NCBI RefSeq assembly: GCF_000764305.2
Contig: NW_025942349.1
Coordinates: 1-64,000 of the forward strand
Origin: Hyalella azteca
Lineage: Eukaryota; Arthropoda; Malacostraca; Amphipoda; Hyalellidae
DNA: 64,000 nt
Direction of reading: 5' to 3'
The notes beneath the pieces were generated by a model that saw only the letters and a program-made list of their open reading frames with translations, did no database searches and was not told the DNA's origin. Both the position numbers and the translations under genes were made by a program. Shown here piece after piece: positions 1 through 11,965 of this stretch (position 1 is its first letter; each line of letters starts with the position of its first letter).

Positions 1-66
1 GTTTAAATTCAGCTGGTAGCTCCTATCCTCTTGAAATTGTGAATAGATAGGTTTTGTGCCCTGGTA

Positions 67-153
67 CTTGTAAGTTTAGGTTTTTAATTGTGTTTTTTGT
101 GCTTTCAATTGTACTAATTTGTGACTTTCTATGTAAATTATAGATTCTACGAA
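67..153 (-). repeat. 87-bp repeat, inverted identical copy of 8873-8959
   Basis: From CTTGTAAGTTTAGG to ATTCTACGAA, read base for base as the exact reverse complement of 8873-8959. In the partner copy it abuts a LINE fragment. Confidence 0.85.
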
Positions 154-702
154 TCTTTATTTATCTTCTCTTCAGTTGTGCCTTTTATTTAGTTCGCTCA
201 ATAATAATAATCTGAATAATATATATCTGATATATTATTCAATATATCAATATATCAAACAATAATAATATATCTGAAAACAGCATCACATTCCTTATCC
301 AGGATATCTGTTTATCAAGTATGTATGAATTCAGAATTTCAATTATATAGCTTGTGAGATATACTAATAAAATATTGTTTTTATAAATTCAATTGCATGT
401 GAGAATTACTGATAAAAACATTGCTATTCATTTAACTGCTTTTGTCCCGTACCGCAGAGATCATTTTATATGAGCAGGCTTTACACGTGTCCCTGCAGCA
501 ACGAGTGTCGCCTCTAAGCAACGTGTCGTCAGGCTCCGCCCTAAGACGGACAATACATTTTTTAGATGCTGATTTCTCTTTAAAATGTCAAGGAGACTTG
601 GTAGCAGCTTGTTCGGTCCTTTGATATTGAAGACATTTTGTTCTCGATGCCGCTAGCCAGTCGCTAGTTAGATCTAAGATATGTTCCCAACAACACTTCA
701 TT

Positions 703-1012
703 ATACAACACTTCTCTTTAACTTCACTTCTTTTTGTTTGACTGCTACAAATCTTATAATAGATATTTAACACACTTTTTCTTGTCCAATCGATCTGAAA
801 TTTTATATACTTGAGTGCATGAGACAGTCGGAGACAGTGTATGAGTCAATTGACAGAATAATCAATTTTTAAAATAAAAAAAAAATTTAAATGTAAAAAA
901 ATGTTAAAATTTTTACATGATAAGAAATTCATTGTACATGTGTAACATCGGCGATACTGGCCTCCTTAGAAGTGTTGTTTTTGAAAAAGTGCTTTTTTAA
1001 ACGCATATTATT
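703..1012. repeat. Interspersed repeat shared with 51003-51505
   Basis: Shares CAACACTTCTCTTTAACTTC, AATCTGAAATTTT, CAATTGACAGAATAA and GAAATTCATTGTACAT in the same order with 51.0-51.5 kb. Class unknown; no coding capacity. Confidence 0.75.
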
Positions 1013-4000
1013 AATTGATTATTTTCCTTCCTCGCACGACCTACTTCATCGGGTGACTGGGTAAGAACTTCGTAAAATGTCCTCGCTTCGCATTCCATCA
1101 CAATTAATATTTCGTTCTTTCGTTGCGCGTCAGAGAACTGATATGAACTCATATTTCCTGCAGAACCGTGCTCAATTTTATTAGTTAGTTCTCCAGAAAC
1201 TTTCTCGAACTCCCACAATGAAAGTTTACTGTATCGGATCGTTGTCAAACCTCGCCAACTGAAACCTACGGTTCCGTTATGCACAAATCAACACGAACAG
1301 TGCAGCCACATTGCATTAGCTTTGAAACCGCTTTATACTGGTGCAGGGTAGCGTGCCGGCCTAAAGTTACTGGGGCAGTACTTTCGGAACATCGCTAAGT
1401 GTTTGTAGCCACTTAAGTACAGCGTAAGTCCGCTAAGTGCGCGTGATGAAGATACCTTAAAACATTTTGCGTAAAATTACGTGCAATAAGTTGTAGAAAC
1501 TTTGCGACAACTCAGAAGCGCGTAAGTGGAGTTACGCACAACTTTTGAGTGAGTGAAGCGATTGGGAATTATTTAGTTTCTTAGTTTAGTAGTAGTGGTA
1601 GACTCTACTAGTATCTAGACTCTAGTAGCATTTTAAGGTGAAACCTCCCATTTTTATTTATAAAAAATGTTTCTAGGTAATTATAATAGTAGTGCATCTA
1701 ACGTATTTTTCCTCAGTACATGTTCTAATAAAAAATTATTCAAATTGGCGGAGATAAACAATGAATATATTAAATTTAAATCGAATTAACAATATTTTTC
1801 TATCGTTCTTCATTATGTCACATTACTCATTAAATACTAGTTTTGCTATCTTGAAACTGCACATGTCATTGAAATTTTAAAGTAAGAGCGGCTATGATTC
1901 TTTAAAAAGATCTAAAAATGGATAAACATTAGAGCACAGAGCCGTGGCATCATGTTAAACTCATAACGTTAACAAAGCACGCAAGCGAGCTTCTGATTGG
2001 CTGCTATGCAACGTGGGTTGATAGTGCGCTCTTAGCTAAGTCTTGCGTACGAAAGTTTTAAATGTGTCTTAAGTCGCGGTGCGTACGATGGATTTATCTT
2101 CCAGTGCGTAAGTAAAAGAAGATATGTACAATAAGCGGTGTTTTGAAAAAATCTTCCACTATAAATACACTTTAAATACTTTTAACGGATAAATCGGTAA
2201 GCGGAGACGTCAGAAGCATATATTTTGGAGATTTTTTGCAATCGATAACTTTGACAAAAAAAACATATTGTAAATTATGATCATTTTTTTCTATTAGGCA
2301 TTGCAGGTATTCTAATTTTACGCAAGAGATCAGATACAACTAGGGAATACCTTCTCAAGAGTATGGAATCCATGAAACTTGACGCTTAGTTTTATTATGG
2401 ATAGCAGGTAATCTAAGCGGCAGTATGGATAAGGGATGCCCTGGATATATAGTGAAATGTTCGGTACTTTTCCCGCAGAGTAATCACAGATGCGCGAAAA
2501 GACGAGTGATCCATTGACAAAAAATTTGCTGTAAAACATTCCGAGCCAATTATTGAACAGTAAATCACATTAAAAAACAGGCGTAAGTTGCAGTTTGATG
2601 CACATCTGCCAGTATAAGATTCCCATATAGATGAACAGGATGCCTGCTGCGATCTAGCTAATTAAAGCTATAGTACCAGCATCATATTGCCTATCGCTGA
2701 TAAATACCATTCTTGTACAGGACCGTCCTGGACCGACCCATTTTCGCCTCAAAGTTGGATCCAGGTTGCGGAAATGATTTTTACTCGAGTAAGACGACGT
2801 TCAGAAATGGAACCGGTCTACTCCATCAACTTTCCATTTATAAAACAGGCATCGCTTCGTTCCAAAATTAAATCAGGAATTTACACGAGTCCTTGAATAA
2901 TAATTTTTTCGAGTTCGATAATTGTAAGTTTCTCGTTTATTATCGCACTATTTGGAGCAATGACTGCGTCCTTTTGCCGTAATAGGACAAATTCGAAATT
3001 TTAACGCAGAGAAAGCCGCACAAAATTCACCATATCTTCATAGGAAACATTTCAGAGTCCAGCTCCATTGTGACCTGTCAAATTCTAGAATGCAAGTAGT
3101 TGGTGCAGTCAAACATAAAAAAACGAAACTAAAACCGTAATCTACAAATAAATTACAGAGCAAAAAAGTGGAGTGGACTTTTCTCTGCGTTAAAATTTCT
3201 AGTTCTAGCGTTCTCTCCAAGCAAATGAGTGGCATCAATACTTCTAGGTAAAAGCTCTTGTATTTTAATTGGATGAAACATCCGTATTTTCAGGTGAGCT
3301 TGATAAATGGAATAGCGATGGAAAATTTAGTCTCTATCCAGCTGAGCGATGTCCATCATTTGCGGGAGCCTGTATTTACCCAGCAATATCTGCAAACCTT
3401 CATGCATTATATATATCTCCCAGGTGATCGCCGCTACTGAAGAAGTTTATTGAACCGATGAGGTCGCATTGAAGTCGCTCGTTATGTCCAGACATCACGC
3501 GAGTTATTCTGCTTTTTTTCTATTTATTGAAACACGATTATTCATATTATTTGGTATTATCATTTAATGAAAATGGAACTACGTTGCCATGAAGTATAGT
3601 ATTTTGAAAAATATATTCTATCATACTAAACAAATTTCCAGGCAATAAATGCTTTAGCCCAAAAGCTCGTACTGCACCTTATCTTGAGCATATAATGATG
3701 GTTTCCCTGCCTTCCCTAAGTAGTCATGAAAGATCTCCTGGATTTAATACAGCAATTTCATTTTTTCCATCACGGTTAAATACAAAAAAATACCTCGAAT
3801 TAATGAACGGGAAAATAAGCTAAATAACGAAATATTTTAAATTGATAAGTTCTGGGAACGCAGAAAATACTGCCTAAAATGAAATGTTCTCACGTGTGGC
3901 ATCGTTGCCACTACATGAATAATAATGATTGAATTATATAACATTCCCTTGGTATGCATAATAAATATGATTAATGGGACAGAAGACATCTCTAACGAGG

Positions 4001-4564
4001 TAGACTTAAGAAAGGAACGGGAGCTATGCGTCCAGAAAATAAGACGAAATACGTCACTTCGTGGTCAAAACTTTCGCAGTGAGAGCGTAAGTTTGCTGCA
4101 TAAAAATGCTTCCTAACGAGACAACGATGAGTGCTTTAGAAATGAAACCGTTTATTCGGTACACTGGACTAGGAACTTGTTATTTGGAAAGAATGCATTT
4201 CAATAAGCCGAAAAAAATGATTCACAATAATCAACTAATATTAACTTGGTCATGCAATCAGAACAAGCACCCGGTTACATAGTTTCCGAATACTTTAATA
4301 ATCGCAGTCGGGATATCCGACATGTTGTCTCTCCACGGTGAATTTCTTGGACGATGATGAACGACTTTACCGTAAACGAAGATTCCATTCAAACTCGGGC
4401 ATTTATTTATCTTTAATTTACCAACGCAATGTTAGCCTTGAATGCAAGGACATGATACAAATCCACCTTTCATTCTCCAAACTTTAGTGCTCGAAAAATG
4501 AATGCGAGCTCTCGTTCAGGTAGAGAAATTTTTGGACGAGTTCAGCGTGGCCTTGATATGTGAA
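1013..4564. other. AT-rich stretch without recognised genes
   Basis: Only short ORFs, with no domain resemblance. The stretches 1370-1560 and 2000-2110 share CGCTAAGTG/GCGTAAGT words in several orientations, suggesting old foldback debris. Around 3040-3110 is a fragment similar to 8830-8870 (CAGAGTCCAGCTCCAT). Confidence 0.5.
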
Positions 4565-4640
4565 CGGTTGTATATAACGGCCTGAAATAATTGGTATCTG
4601 AGCGGTTGTATATAACGGCCTGAAATAATTGGTATCTGAA
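4565..4640. repeat. 38-bp perfect tandem duplication
   Basis: CGGTTGTATATAACGGCC through GGTATCTGA occurs twice in succession. Confidence 0.9.
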
Positions 4641-4914
4641 GGTTATCCCTTATTAATATCATCAATATACGATTTAATTAAAACAGCTTTTTAATAGCGT
4701 ATCTGAAAGAAAATTTCTGGTGCGCGTTTCAACAACGGAGAGCCTATATAGAGTGCGAATCTGTTAACGTTGAACAATGAAATAATAACATATGAGCATT
4801 CTTCTTTAGCATCCGGCGTAGCCCCGTTTTATCCGCTCAGAGTTTGAAATCAGTTTCATAACTCACTGGAATCTCAGTCGTTACATTCTTCAGAGCATTC
4901 TCCAGTGCTCACGA

Positions 4915-5335
4915 AGAGTACAAGAATCGGCAACAGGCCATGGGCCTATTTCTTCAGTGCCGACTCTTCTATTCTATTGCTCCATAATGATGCACACACT
5001 CGTCCACGCGACAACATTTCTTCTCGCTTCATGTCACCGACATGTGGGACAGCCTCCCTGATTACATCGTTGACGCTCTGAGTATAAATGCGTTCAAGAA
5101 CAGACTAGATAAAGCTATGGAAAAAATTATGTTCAAACTTGAAATGCCTAGCACCATATCAAACCTGATGGAAGTCTAGTAGCTATTTCAAACTATCGTC
5201 AGTTCTGAAAAGATCCGGTCAAATGGCACGATTTTAGATCTACTGTGGACAAGTCACTAAAAGTGCAAGAATCGGCGACAGGCCACATCAGGCTTACTCT
5301 TCAGCGCCGACATCACTATGTTATGTTATAAGGGA
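4915..5335 (+). mobile_element. LINE 3' ends (RT C terminus plus 3' UTR)
   Basis: 5003-5179 encodes RQHFFSLHVTDMWDSLPDYI, then VDALSINAFKNRLDKAM and a stop, the conserved C-terminal tail of CR1/Jockey-group non-LTR reverse transcriptases. The 3' UTR motif CAAGAATCGG(C)...GCCGAC occurs before it (4921) and after it (5266), so two truncated copies are joined in tandem. Confidence 0.75.
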
Positions 5336-5391
5336 AACCTGAAGTTATAAATGAATTAACGTCTCCTCACTAACCTCATATCATCACTTTA

Positions 5392-5871
5392 CCCTCAGAT
5401 TATCTCTCTATCCTCAAATCGCCTCCTCTCTACCCTCACATAGCCTCCTCTCTATCCTCACATAGCCTCCTCTCTACCCTCACATAGCCTCCTCTCTACC
5501 CTCACATCACCTCCTCTCTACCCTCACATCACCTCCTCTCTACCCTCACATCGCCTCCTCTCTACCCTCACATAGCCTCCTCTCTACCCTCACATAGCCT
5601 CCTCTCTACCCTCACATAACCTCCTCTCTACCCTCACATCACCTCCTCTCTACCCTCACATCACCTCCTCTCTACCCTCACATCGCCTCCTCTCTACCCT
5701 CACATCCCCTCCTCTCTACCCTCACATCCCCTCCTCTCTACCCTCACATCCCCTCCTCTCTACCCTCACATCGCCTCCTCTCTACCCTCACATCCCCTCC
5801 TCTCTACCCTCACATCCCCTCCTCTCTACCCTCACATCACCTCCTCTCTACCCTCACATCACCTCCTCTTG
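5392..5871. repeat. 22-bp minisatellite, about 21 copies
   Basis: Consensus TCTCTACCCTCACATCACCTCC with variants at the AC/GC/CC/AG position. Strongly strand-asymmetric: the plus strand is almost free of G. No spacer structure, so not CRISPR. Confidence 0.95.
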
Positions 5872-7375
5872 AGACGTAGAGACGCAGTTCCTACCTATAC
5901 AGTTAGGAAATTTAACAGGTAATTTTTCGAGGTCAAGGCTCGATGTGAGAGTTTATTTATTTAATTATAATTTATGCGTTTGCGTCTTAATTTACTGAGT
6001 TGTTTTTTACGAAATTATGTTCCAATTAATGAGTTACAACGATAGAAATATCGACCACGTTCTCGTATGCTGGCGGTACTCGTATTGGAACTGATGCTCT
6101 GCCTCTTCTCGACATATGAACTTAACTTCTTCATGGTAAAGTAAATACTTCATTAGTAGAGAAAAACCTCACCTGACGAATAACTGATTGCTGCAACGTG
6201 TATGTTTTGGAGACTTTATTGTCGGATGAATGAATAACACGAGAGAACTAGTACGATTATAGCAAGATCACATAACATTTGGCTCGATTTCCACGATATA
6301 AGTCGTGTATCTAGTACACGACTTCTAGTAAACGACTTCTAGTACACGACTTCTAGTGCATCGGTACGAGAAACATTTTCTCTGCTCGGAGTTTTAGATA
6401 AATGTTCTCACTCAATTGAATCTGAGTCGGCACATTCATCACTATGAGCTGAATTAAATAATAACAGATGTATGAAGGCACGGATGCCATTGCCAGGTAG
6501 ATATTGCGATTACAAATGACGTCATATGGCTAATTGGCTATATTATCATTTATTAATTGAATTCTCCGTTGCTAAAAAGGAAATGAACGGTAGTTATCTA
6601 ACATAATTCCACGAAATGTGTGTTGTAAAATAAACATTTGATGCATTTGACTGGAAATGCCTTATCGAAACCGCTGAACGTTCAGTTTAATTTCATACAT
6701 GACAATACAAAAGAATTAATTTCCCAGTACCTTTCAGAATTCATTGACGAGGCAAAGAAGGCGAAAATTGTTTGTTATCAACTCCTTGACTTTAAGTAGC
6801 GTAAAGAAGTGAATTGACTGGGTGACTGATTATATATAAATATTATCGAAGTCTCGGTGAGATGCAATGTAATTTGTCTGGCATAAAAATATTTAGGCAA
6901 AAAAGGGAAGTTTCAAACTCATTCTGTGAATTTAGTTACATGTTGCGAATCAGTCGTGAGTCAGTTTGAGACGATAATTGAATAATAATACGGTCAGCTC
7001 TGAGTAGGCCTTCTTGGCCTACTAAGCTTAGTTTTTGTAACTACCCCACTATCCTTTTGGTGATTACTACTAATATCTAAATCACCGCTAGGTCCAATAA
7101 TAAGTCAACAAAGAAACAATTGGCGACTTGATTCTGAAGAAAATAGTTGAAAAAAATAGGTTCCTTCTCCTCCATCAGAACCTACCAATATCTAGCAGCC
7201 ACACTGGCTATATGAGGCTCCAGGTTACGCCACCCTTGCTAAACCTCTCCCTGCTTTTGAATATTATAGATTTATTCGTGTTATATCAGTTCATTGTTTA
7301 TTTTGATTATCAGTGTTTGTTATTTAGATCAGAGTTACATTTATTCAACTCAATATTAGTAACTGACAATTTACA
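5872..7375. other. AT-rich stretch with small repeats only
   Basis: Contains ACGACTTCTAGTA(C/A)A repeated three times (6308-6358) and a perfect 8-bp-stem hairpin AGTAGGCC-TTCTT-GGCCTACT near 7002-7023. No gene recognised. Confidence 0.6.
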
Positions 7376-7590
7376 ACTTGAAAATTTTCCACTTCGAATT
7401 TTTTAAATTCAAAAATTTCAACTTAAAAATTTTTAACTTCAATTTTTTCAAATTCCAATTCTTCAACTGCAAAATTTTCTTTTCAAAATATTCAACTTTA
7501 ACATTTTCAACTATAAAACTTCCAAATTCAAAACCATCAATTTCAATATTTTCAACTTCAAATTTTTTGAACCAATTCTTCTTTCAGCTT
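7376..7590. repeat. Low-complexity TTCAACTTCAAAATTTT array
   Basis: A degenerate 12-16-bp T/A/C-rich array. The open frames over it are Phe/Lys/Asn-rich artefacts of the repeat. Confidence 0.75.
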
Positions 7591-7629
7591 CTCAGCGAGT
7601 GAGGAAAATCGAGTCGATTTCGATAAAGT

Positions 7630-7855
7630 ACTTCATTCTATGTACGTAGGTGTTACGGCGTTAAATCGACGTTGGAAAATAGATGAAAATTCAATGTACC
7701 AAGATCGACGTTGCTCGAACGTTGGAACTATTTGGATCTGCGTTTCTTCGAGCGTTGGTCACATTTCGACGTTACTTCAGCGTCTAATTTAGGCTGATCA
7801 ACATTTCAACCTGAAATTAACGTTGTTTCAACGTTAGATGACGGTTGGGGAAAAA
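7630..7855. mobile_element. Decayed copy of the ACGTTG tandem-repeat transposon
   Basis: Repeated ACGTTG/CAACGTTG words, TTTGGTCACATTTCGACGTT-like text and an end reading CAACGTTGTTTCAACGTTAGATG. These match the right end of the intact element at 54993-55966, but the CCTGCTGGG terminus is not recognisable. Confidence 0.55.
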
Positions 7856-8825
7856 GTGCATAATATACACATTTTTATGGTATTGTGTAAACATATCAAG
7901 TGTTCAAGAATGTCTGGATGTTTGATATTAGAATGTGATGTTGAAAGTATGAAAGTCGCATCTACAAACATTGTCGGCAGCTCGTCAAATTCGTATTGAT
8001 GTTCACACGAAACTTCAACTTGTGACGTCATACTCTAATTGGTTATCGGAACGACATCGCAGAGTAACAATTGGCTATTGAAATGACATCATAAAAGAAT
8101 ATATGACTGTAAATATAAGTGGAAAAAAGAATCGGTTATTAGAATTGATATTGACGAATAAAAATTCTTTATTGTCAAAGAATCGAGAAGAACGAAATGA
8201 TTTTCATATTATACAAAAATTGAATAATTGGTTTTATCACATTGATATTGGTTAGTTATACAATTGTATATAAAATATAAGTAATTATAATATTAAAGAA
8301 TCAATGAAATTTTATATCATTCCCAAATTACACAGCCTACATTGTAACTGTAATATTACACAATATTATTAAATAATAAAAATCTACATGATAAATTATG
8401 ACCAGATCTTAAATATTATTTGTGTTGCAGAGGTCGTGGACATGCGGGCATAGAAGTATGAGTGGCCGGTAAAGATTACATTGACAAATATGTACATATA
8501 TGAAAGACATTTTTATGTAGGGAATCGATAAGAGTCGAAAAATCAGAGATGCACGTCTCTAATTTGAAGATTCTGGTAGGAATTTTCAGTGTCTGAAATT
8601 GGGAAAGTGGGTCTGAAATTCAAGAAAGTGGGTTTAAAATTAAAAATAATTGAACTTAATTAAATTTTTTGAATTTGGTCTGAAATTAGAAGAAACAGAT
8701 ATGAAAGTAAGAGTTATCTTACTTTCATACTCCTCTCACAATATCTTTATTTATGAATTGATGTCACTTATTTGCTTAAATCGCAAGTTAACCAAAAATT
8801 TAAAAGCAAGGATTAAACCACAAAT
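7856..8825. other. AT-rich stretch without a recognised gene
   Basis: Two similar blocks near 8026-8100 (ATTGG(T/C)TAT(C/T)G...GACATC) form a diverged direct repeat. Nothing coding seen. Confidence 0.5.
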
Positions 8826-8872
8826 GTTCATATCTTTATGGAAAACGTTTCGGAGTCCAGCTCCATCGTCAG

Positions 8873-8959
8873 TTCGTAGAATCTATAATTTACATAGAAA
8901 GTCACAAATTAGTACAATTGAAAGCACAAAAAACACAATTAAAAACCTAAACTTACAAG
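8873..8959 (+). repeat. 87-bp repeat, inverted identical copy of 67-153
   Basis: Perfect match in inverse orientation to the start of the window. It joins the LINE fragment at 8960 exactly where the RT tail should continue. Confidence 0.85.
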
Positions 8960-9180
8960 ACGAGAAGAAATGTTGTCGCATGGATGTGTTACAACGCAGT
9001 TTTTTTAGTTTATAGCCGTGGCCCCTGGTGTTGGTTCTTGTTTCAAATTCTAGTAATCCTTCTGGGACCTTGTATAAGCCATGAGTATACTTGTATACTT
9101 CAATGAGGTCACCTCGCAGTCGTCGATAACAGAGGCTTAATAGGAAAAATGTTCTATAGTTAGAGTTGAAAAATGTACAA
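8960..9180 (-). mobile_element. LINE reverse-transcriptase C-terminal fragment
   Basis: Encodes LCYRRLRGDLIEVYKYTHGL, then YKVPEGLLEFETRTNTRGHG and KLKKLRCNTSMRQHFFS. RR.RGDLIEVYK and the RxHFFS tail are hallmarks of CR1/Jockey-type RT C termini. The expected LRVTDMWNSLP continuation is replaced by the 87-bp repeat. Confidence 0.8.
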
Positions 9181-9623
9181 GTTTTACAAAGAACTTGTAA
9201 AAACTCACCATTAAAAAAATTTTCAATATATTTGTTATCAATGTTAAATAAAACAGACGATGCAGTTGAACATGAAATTGGAATTTCTTTCGCATTTAAA
9301 TTTAATTTTGACATCCTTGAAATCCATCATAGTTCATTACGAGCTAAAAAAATGTCCGCAAGTTCGTGCCCGTAACAAACTCTGTGCCATATTTTTGGGT
9401 AGAAGGGGGCGTTCAATTATTTGCTAATTTTATATTTTTATATATATATTATAATACTTTTAAACCCGCAGGACAGTACACGTCTCGGCCTAATTATAGG
9501 TAGCGGCCAATTCCTCGTCTGTGATTGATATGTTAAGCTCAAAAAGCCGTCAGTAATTGGCTAATGGAGTTAAAAATAGTAACTATTTTTTAATTTGAGG
9601 CCTCTGAAGTGTTAATTTCTCAC

Positions 9624-9812
9624 TGTAAGTCGCGTTAAGGTAGGCTGTCAGGGCGAGGAAGTTGCCATGTGTGGTTGCTGAGGCCACCTGCGCCCCAAGG
9701 GACTGGCAGTAAGCCCTCGCTTCGCAGAGCGTCATGTATGTCAAGTTGAAGTACATGCAGCCGAACGGGTGTTGCACGAAGGGCGGAGTGCAGCTTGTCA
9801 GCGGTGGTACAT
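9624..9812 (-). CDS. First half of a C-type-lectin domain
   Basis: Acceptor ATTCCAAG and donor CTTACA|GTGAGA; phase 1 in and out. It reads DVPPLTSCTPPFVQHPFGCM, then YFNLTYMTLCEARAYCQSLG and AQVASATTHGNFLALTAYL. This is the canonical N-terminal CTLD pattern: the opening Cys, a Gly-Cys-aromatic strand, EA..YC, then GA.VAS......FLA. The exon carrying the second half (WND-type loop and last two cysteines) was not found in the remaining 9.6 kb downstream on this strand. Either it lies outside the window or the gene is broken by the LINE insertions at 8.9-9.2 kb. Confidence 0.65.
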
Positions 9813-10391
9813 CTTGGAATATAATACGAATTATTCTACAGATTTGAACGAAAATCAAAATCAGAGTTTAACTAATAACTCAGGAAAAATGAACGATATT
9901 GAATAAATAATGACTCACAAATAAACACAGTGCGAACAGTGAGCGAATATAGCACTGATACTTCATTTTACCTGGCCTAACTGGGTCAAGATGACCCACA
10001 TAAATCACTGACCTTACTGATGAAGGGATATAGTTTAGTTATCAATCTTTCTTTTCAAGCCGATCGATTACGAACCACTCACATGCACGCAAGTGGTTAG
10101 AGTGCACATGGAACACATTTTCGTTGAAGCACCTCTGAATGTTCTGTTCGAACGATAGTATTGTAACTAATATTTTATTATCGCATCTTCAAATTTCAGA
10201 AACCTGATGTTACAGATTTCTGTCCTGAAAATTTTAAGACCGTGTGAAGAGTTATTTGAATAATGGCAAAAACATTAATGTATATTTTTCTTGACCGTGA
10301 GCGAGTGTGTGTGTATGTGTCACTAGGGAAGAGAGGAAAAAACATGAGTTGGCATGGAGTTGCCAAGCAGGAAAAGAGGAATAGAAAGGAA

Positions 10392-10420
10392 AGAATAGAA
10401 GTGTCGGCGTTGAAGAAATA
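10392..10420 (-). mobile_element. Short LINE 3'-UTR remnant
   Basis: GAATAGAAGTGTCGGCG...GAAGAAATA is the reverse complement of the 3' UTR motif seen at 4950 and 40730. Confidence 0.5.
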
Positions 10421-10569
10421 AATTAAGTTGGTTAGGTGTATGTAGTTGCGTTTAGGTTAGGTGGAGAAGCGAGAGAATTTATGCCAATGAACAAACATGC
10501 GTGAGGTATCGACTCATAGTAAAATGCTTCGAAAGTACGTTACCACTTCTGATTCTCATCGGAACCCAC

Positions 10570-10723
10570 CATTAGCTAGGTTGACCAATCCACGCTCGGT
10601 GCACGTCAGGTTGAGGTTCGGGCAGAACGTGTCAGGGACCATTTCTCCTTCGTGGAGAGTTTTGTTGCCGTGAAGGCAAACTGTGGATTTGCAAGAAACA
10701 TCCCAGTTAGCTGAAGCATCGTT
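10570..10723 (-). CDS. Cys-rich extracellular exon of the lectin-like gene
   Basis: Acceptor ACTGGAG|AAC and donor GCTAATG|GTGGGT. It encodes NDASANWDVSCKSTVCLHGN, then KTLHEGEMVPDTFCPNLNLT and CTERGLVNLANG. Four cysteines and two sequons (NKT, NLT) suit an extracellular VWC-like or linker module. The donor phase (1) fits the lectin exon at 9624-9812 exactly. The acceptor phase (0) does not fit the exon at 11307, so an intermediate exon or a damaged locus is likely. Confidence 0.45.
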
Positions 10724-11306
10724 CTCCAGTCATAACGCTCTGACATGAACAATCTGTATCAATCAATGTTAATGTGAGACACAAAATTATAAATCCCACT
10801 ATGTATTTTTAAAGAATACAAGCACAAAATTTCTTATGTTTCCATAACGTTAAAAACCGAATGCATAATATGCTTTCTAAAAAATTATTATTTTTCTCCG
10901 TAAATTATGTGCGTCCGGAAGTCATCAAGACGTAGGAAATGGGAATAGTTGTAACGTGTTTTGTGGTAGTGGCTATGTACATATATAATCGAATTAAAGA
11001 GAAGATGAAGGTAATTTCAATTAAATATGCCACGTAACTACTAATTTTGATTGGTCCACGAAGATATGTAATTTCAAAAAGTATTACGGATTCACTTTAG
11101 CTCTAGAGCCTACTTTCCTGAGAACTTGTAAAAGTTCGGACACAATCAAGAGGACTGAATTGGTCAGGTAGCTGACTATGCCGCAATGTGAACTCAGATG
11201 CGAACTACAAGTTGTTGACTGCAAACCCTAATAAAATTTTGCTTTTATATTTAAGTATGACATAATTTAAATTTCACTTATAGAAATGACAATTTTTTAT
11301 GCATAC

Positions 11307-11523
11307 CGTGGGAATAGGAGCAGTTGTAACCTGGGGTTTGCTCTCCTTCAACGTCCGATGGGTTAACGTGACCGAAAACACAGCCTTTTGGTCCGAAGCA
11401 GAAGAGGTTCGCCAGGCCGTCTTTAGTTGCTAAAATGCTACACAGAATCTCCTCTTTAACATTAACATCAGAGACGTTGTAAGCGCTCAAACTTGTGAAA
11501 TTTACCGAGAAAAAGGTACCCAT
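11307..11523 (-). CDS. Cys-containing extracellular exon of the lectin-like gene (PAN-like)
   Basis: Open from about 11523 to a donor CACG|GTATGC at 11307/11306; leaves in phase 1. It reads NFTSLSAYNVSDVNVKEEIL, then CSILATKDGLANLFCFGPKG and CVFGHVN, and ends NCSYSHG. N-glycosylation sequons (NFT, NVS, NCS) and the C...FCF...C spacing resemble the PAN/apple-like segment that precedes C-type-lectin domains in many invertebrate secreted proteins. Domain naming is inference. The N-terminal signal peptide is one reading frame away. Confidence 0.5.
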
Positions 11524-11618
11524 TTTCGTGGCATTTTTTCAGTTGATGCGCAGAAGTCAAGAAGTGCAATGACGAGCGTCACCACCGCTGCTGTGGCACT
11601 CATGGACACCTTCATCAT
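11502..11618 (-). CDS. Signal peptide of a secreted lectin-like protein
   Basis: Starts at tandem ATGs. The first residues MMKVSMSATAAVVTLVIALL form a short basic n-region and a hydrophobic core, followed by DFCASTEK, a typical cleavable signal peptide. The frame runs into a stop at 11502-11504 soon after overlapping the start of the next ORF, which is in a different frame. A one-base difference in the A-run near 11525-11545 would fuse the two. The case is therefore a homopolymer error, a genuine frameshift, or an unseen small intron. Confidence 0.5.
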   Translation of the reverse strand: MMKVSMSATAAVVTLVIALLDFCASTEKMPRKWVPFSR

Positions 11619-11794
11619 GATCGACTGATATTAATGTACCTTTATTTAATAATTTGACGTAACACACAGATAATCAGCTGGTAGATGAAAAGAGTTATTA
11701 GCATCCCGTTCTATTTAGTTCCATGCATCCTTAGTATCCTTAGTATTTGCTTGGGACATAGCAGTCCCAGGCCACGATGGATCGCCGCCTTTGG

Positions 11795-11965
11795 TTATCG
11801 TTCATCCGCCCTCAGTTGGGCCACCTGATGCACGATGCTGTTGCTTTCTTCTCGCCGCTGGTAGTGTTGCAGGGGAGGTCGATCTGGGATTGTGCCCAGG
11901 AACACGTCTAGTTGTCTCTTGAAGGTCTCCAGGGTGAACTCCCCTTCTCTTAGATCCCTAGGTAA
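11795..11965 (-). mobile_element. LINE RT C-terminal remnant of a second family
   Basis: Encodes LPRDLREGEFTLETFKRQLD, then VFLGTIPDRPPLQHYQRREE and SNSIVHQVAQLRADER, stop. F-K-R-x-L-D...IPD.P and SNSI..Q are typical of the C terminus of non-LTR retrotransposon polyproteins common in arthropods. It is distinct from the RxHFFS family. Confidence 0.65.

Noticed and set aside
2330..2539. Possible second half of the C-type-lectin domain (FFVNGSLV...)
   Set aside because: Weak resemblance only, wrong splice phase for the exon at 9624, and no WND-type loop.
5392..5871. CRISPR-like regular repeats
   Set aside because: Units are contiguous with no unique spacers; it is a minisatellite.
7378..7602. 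Phe-rich ORF
   Set aside because: Produced by a low-complexity TTCAACTTC/AAATTTT array.
10440..10460. Arthropod telomere repeat TTAGG
   Set aside because: Only two units (TTAGGTTAGG), expected by chance.
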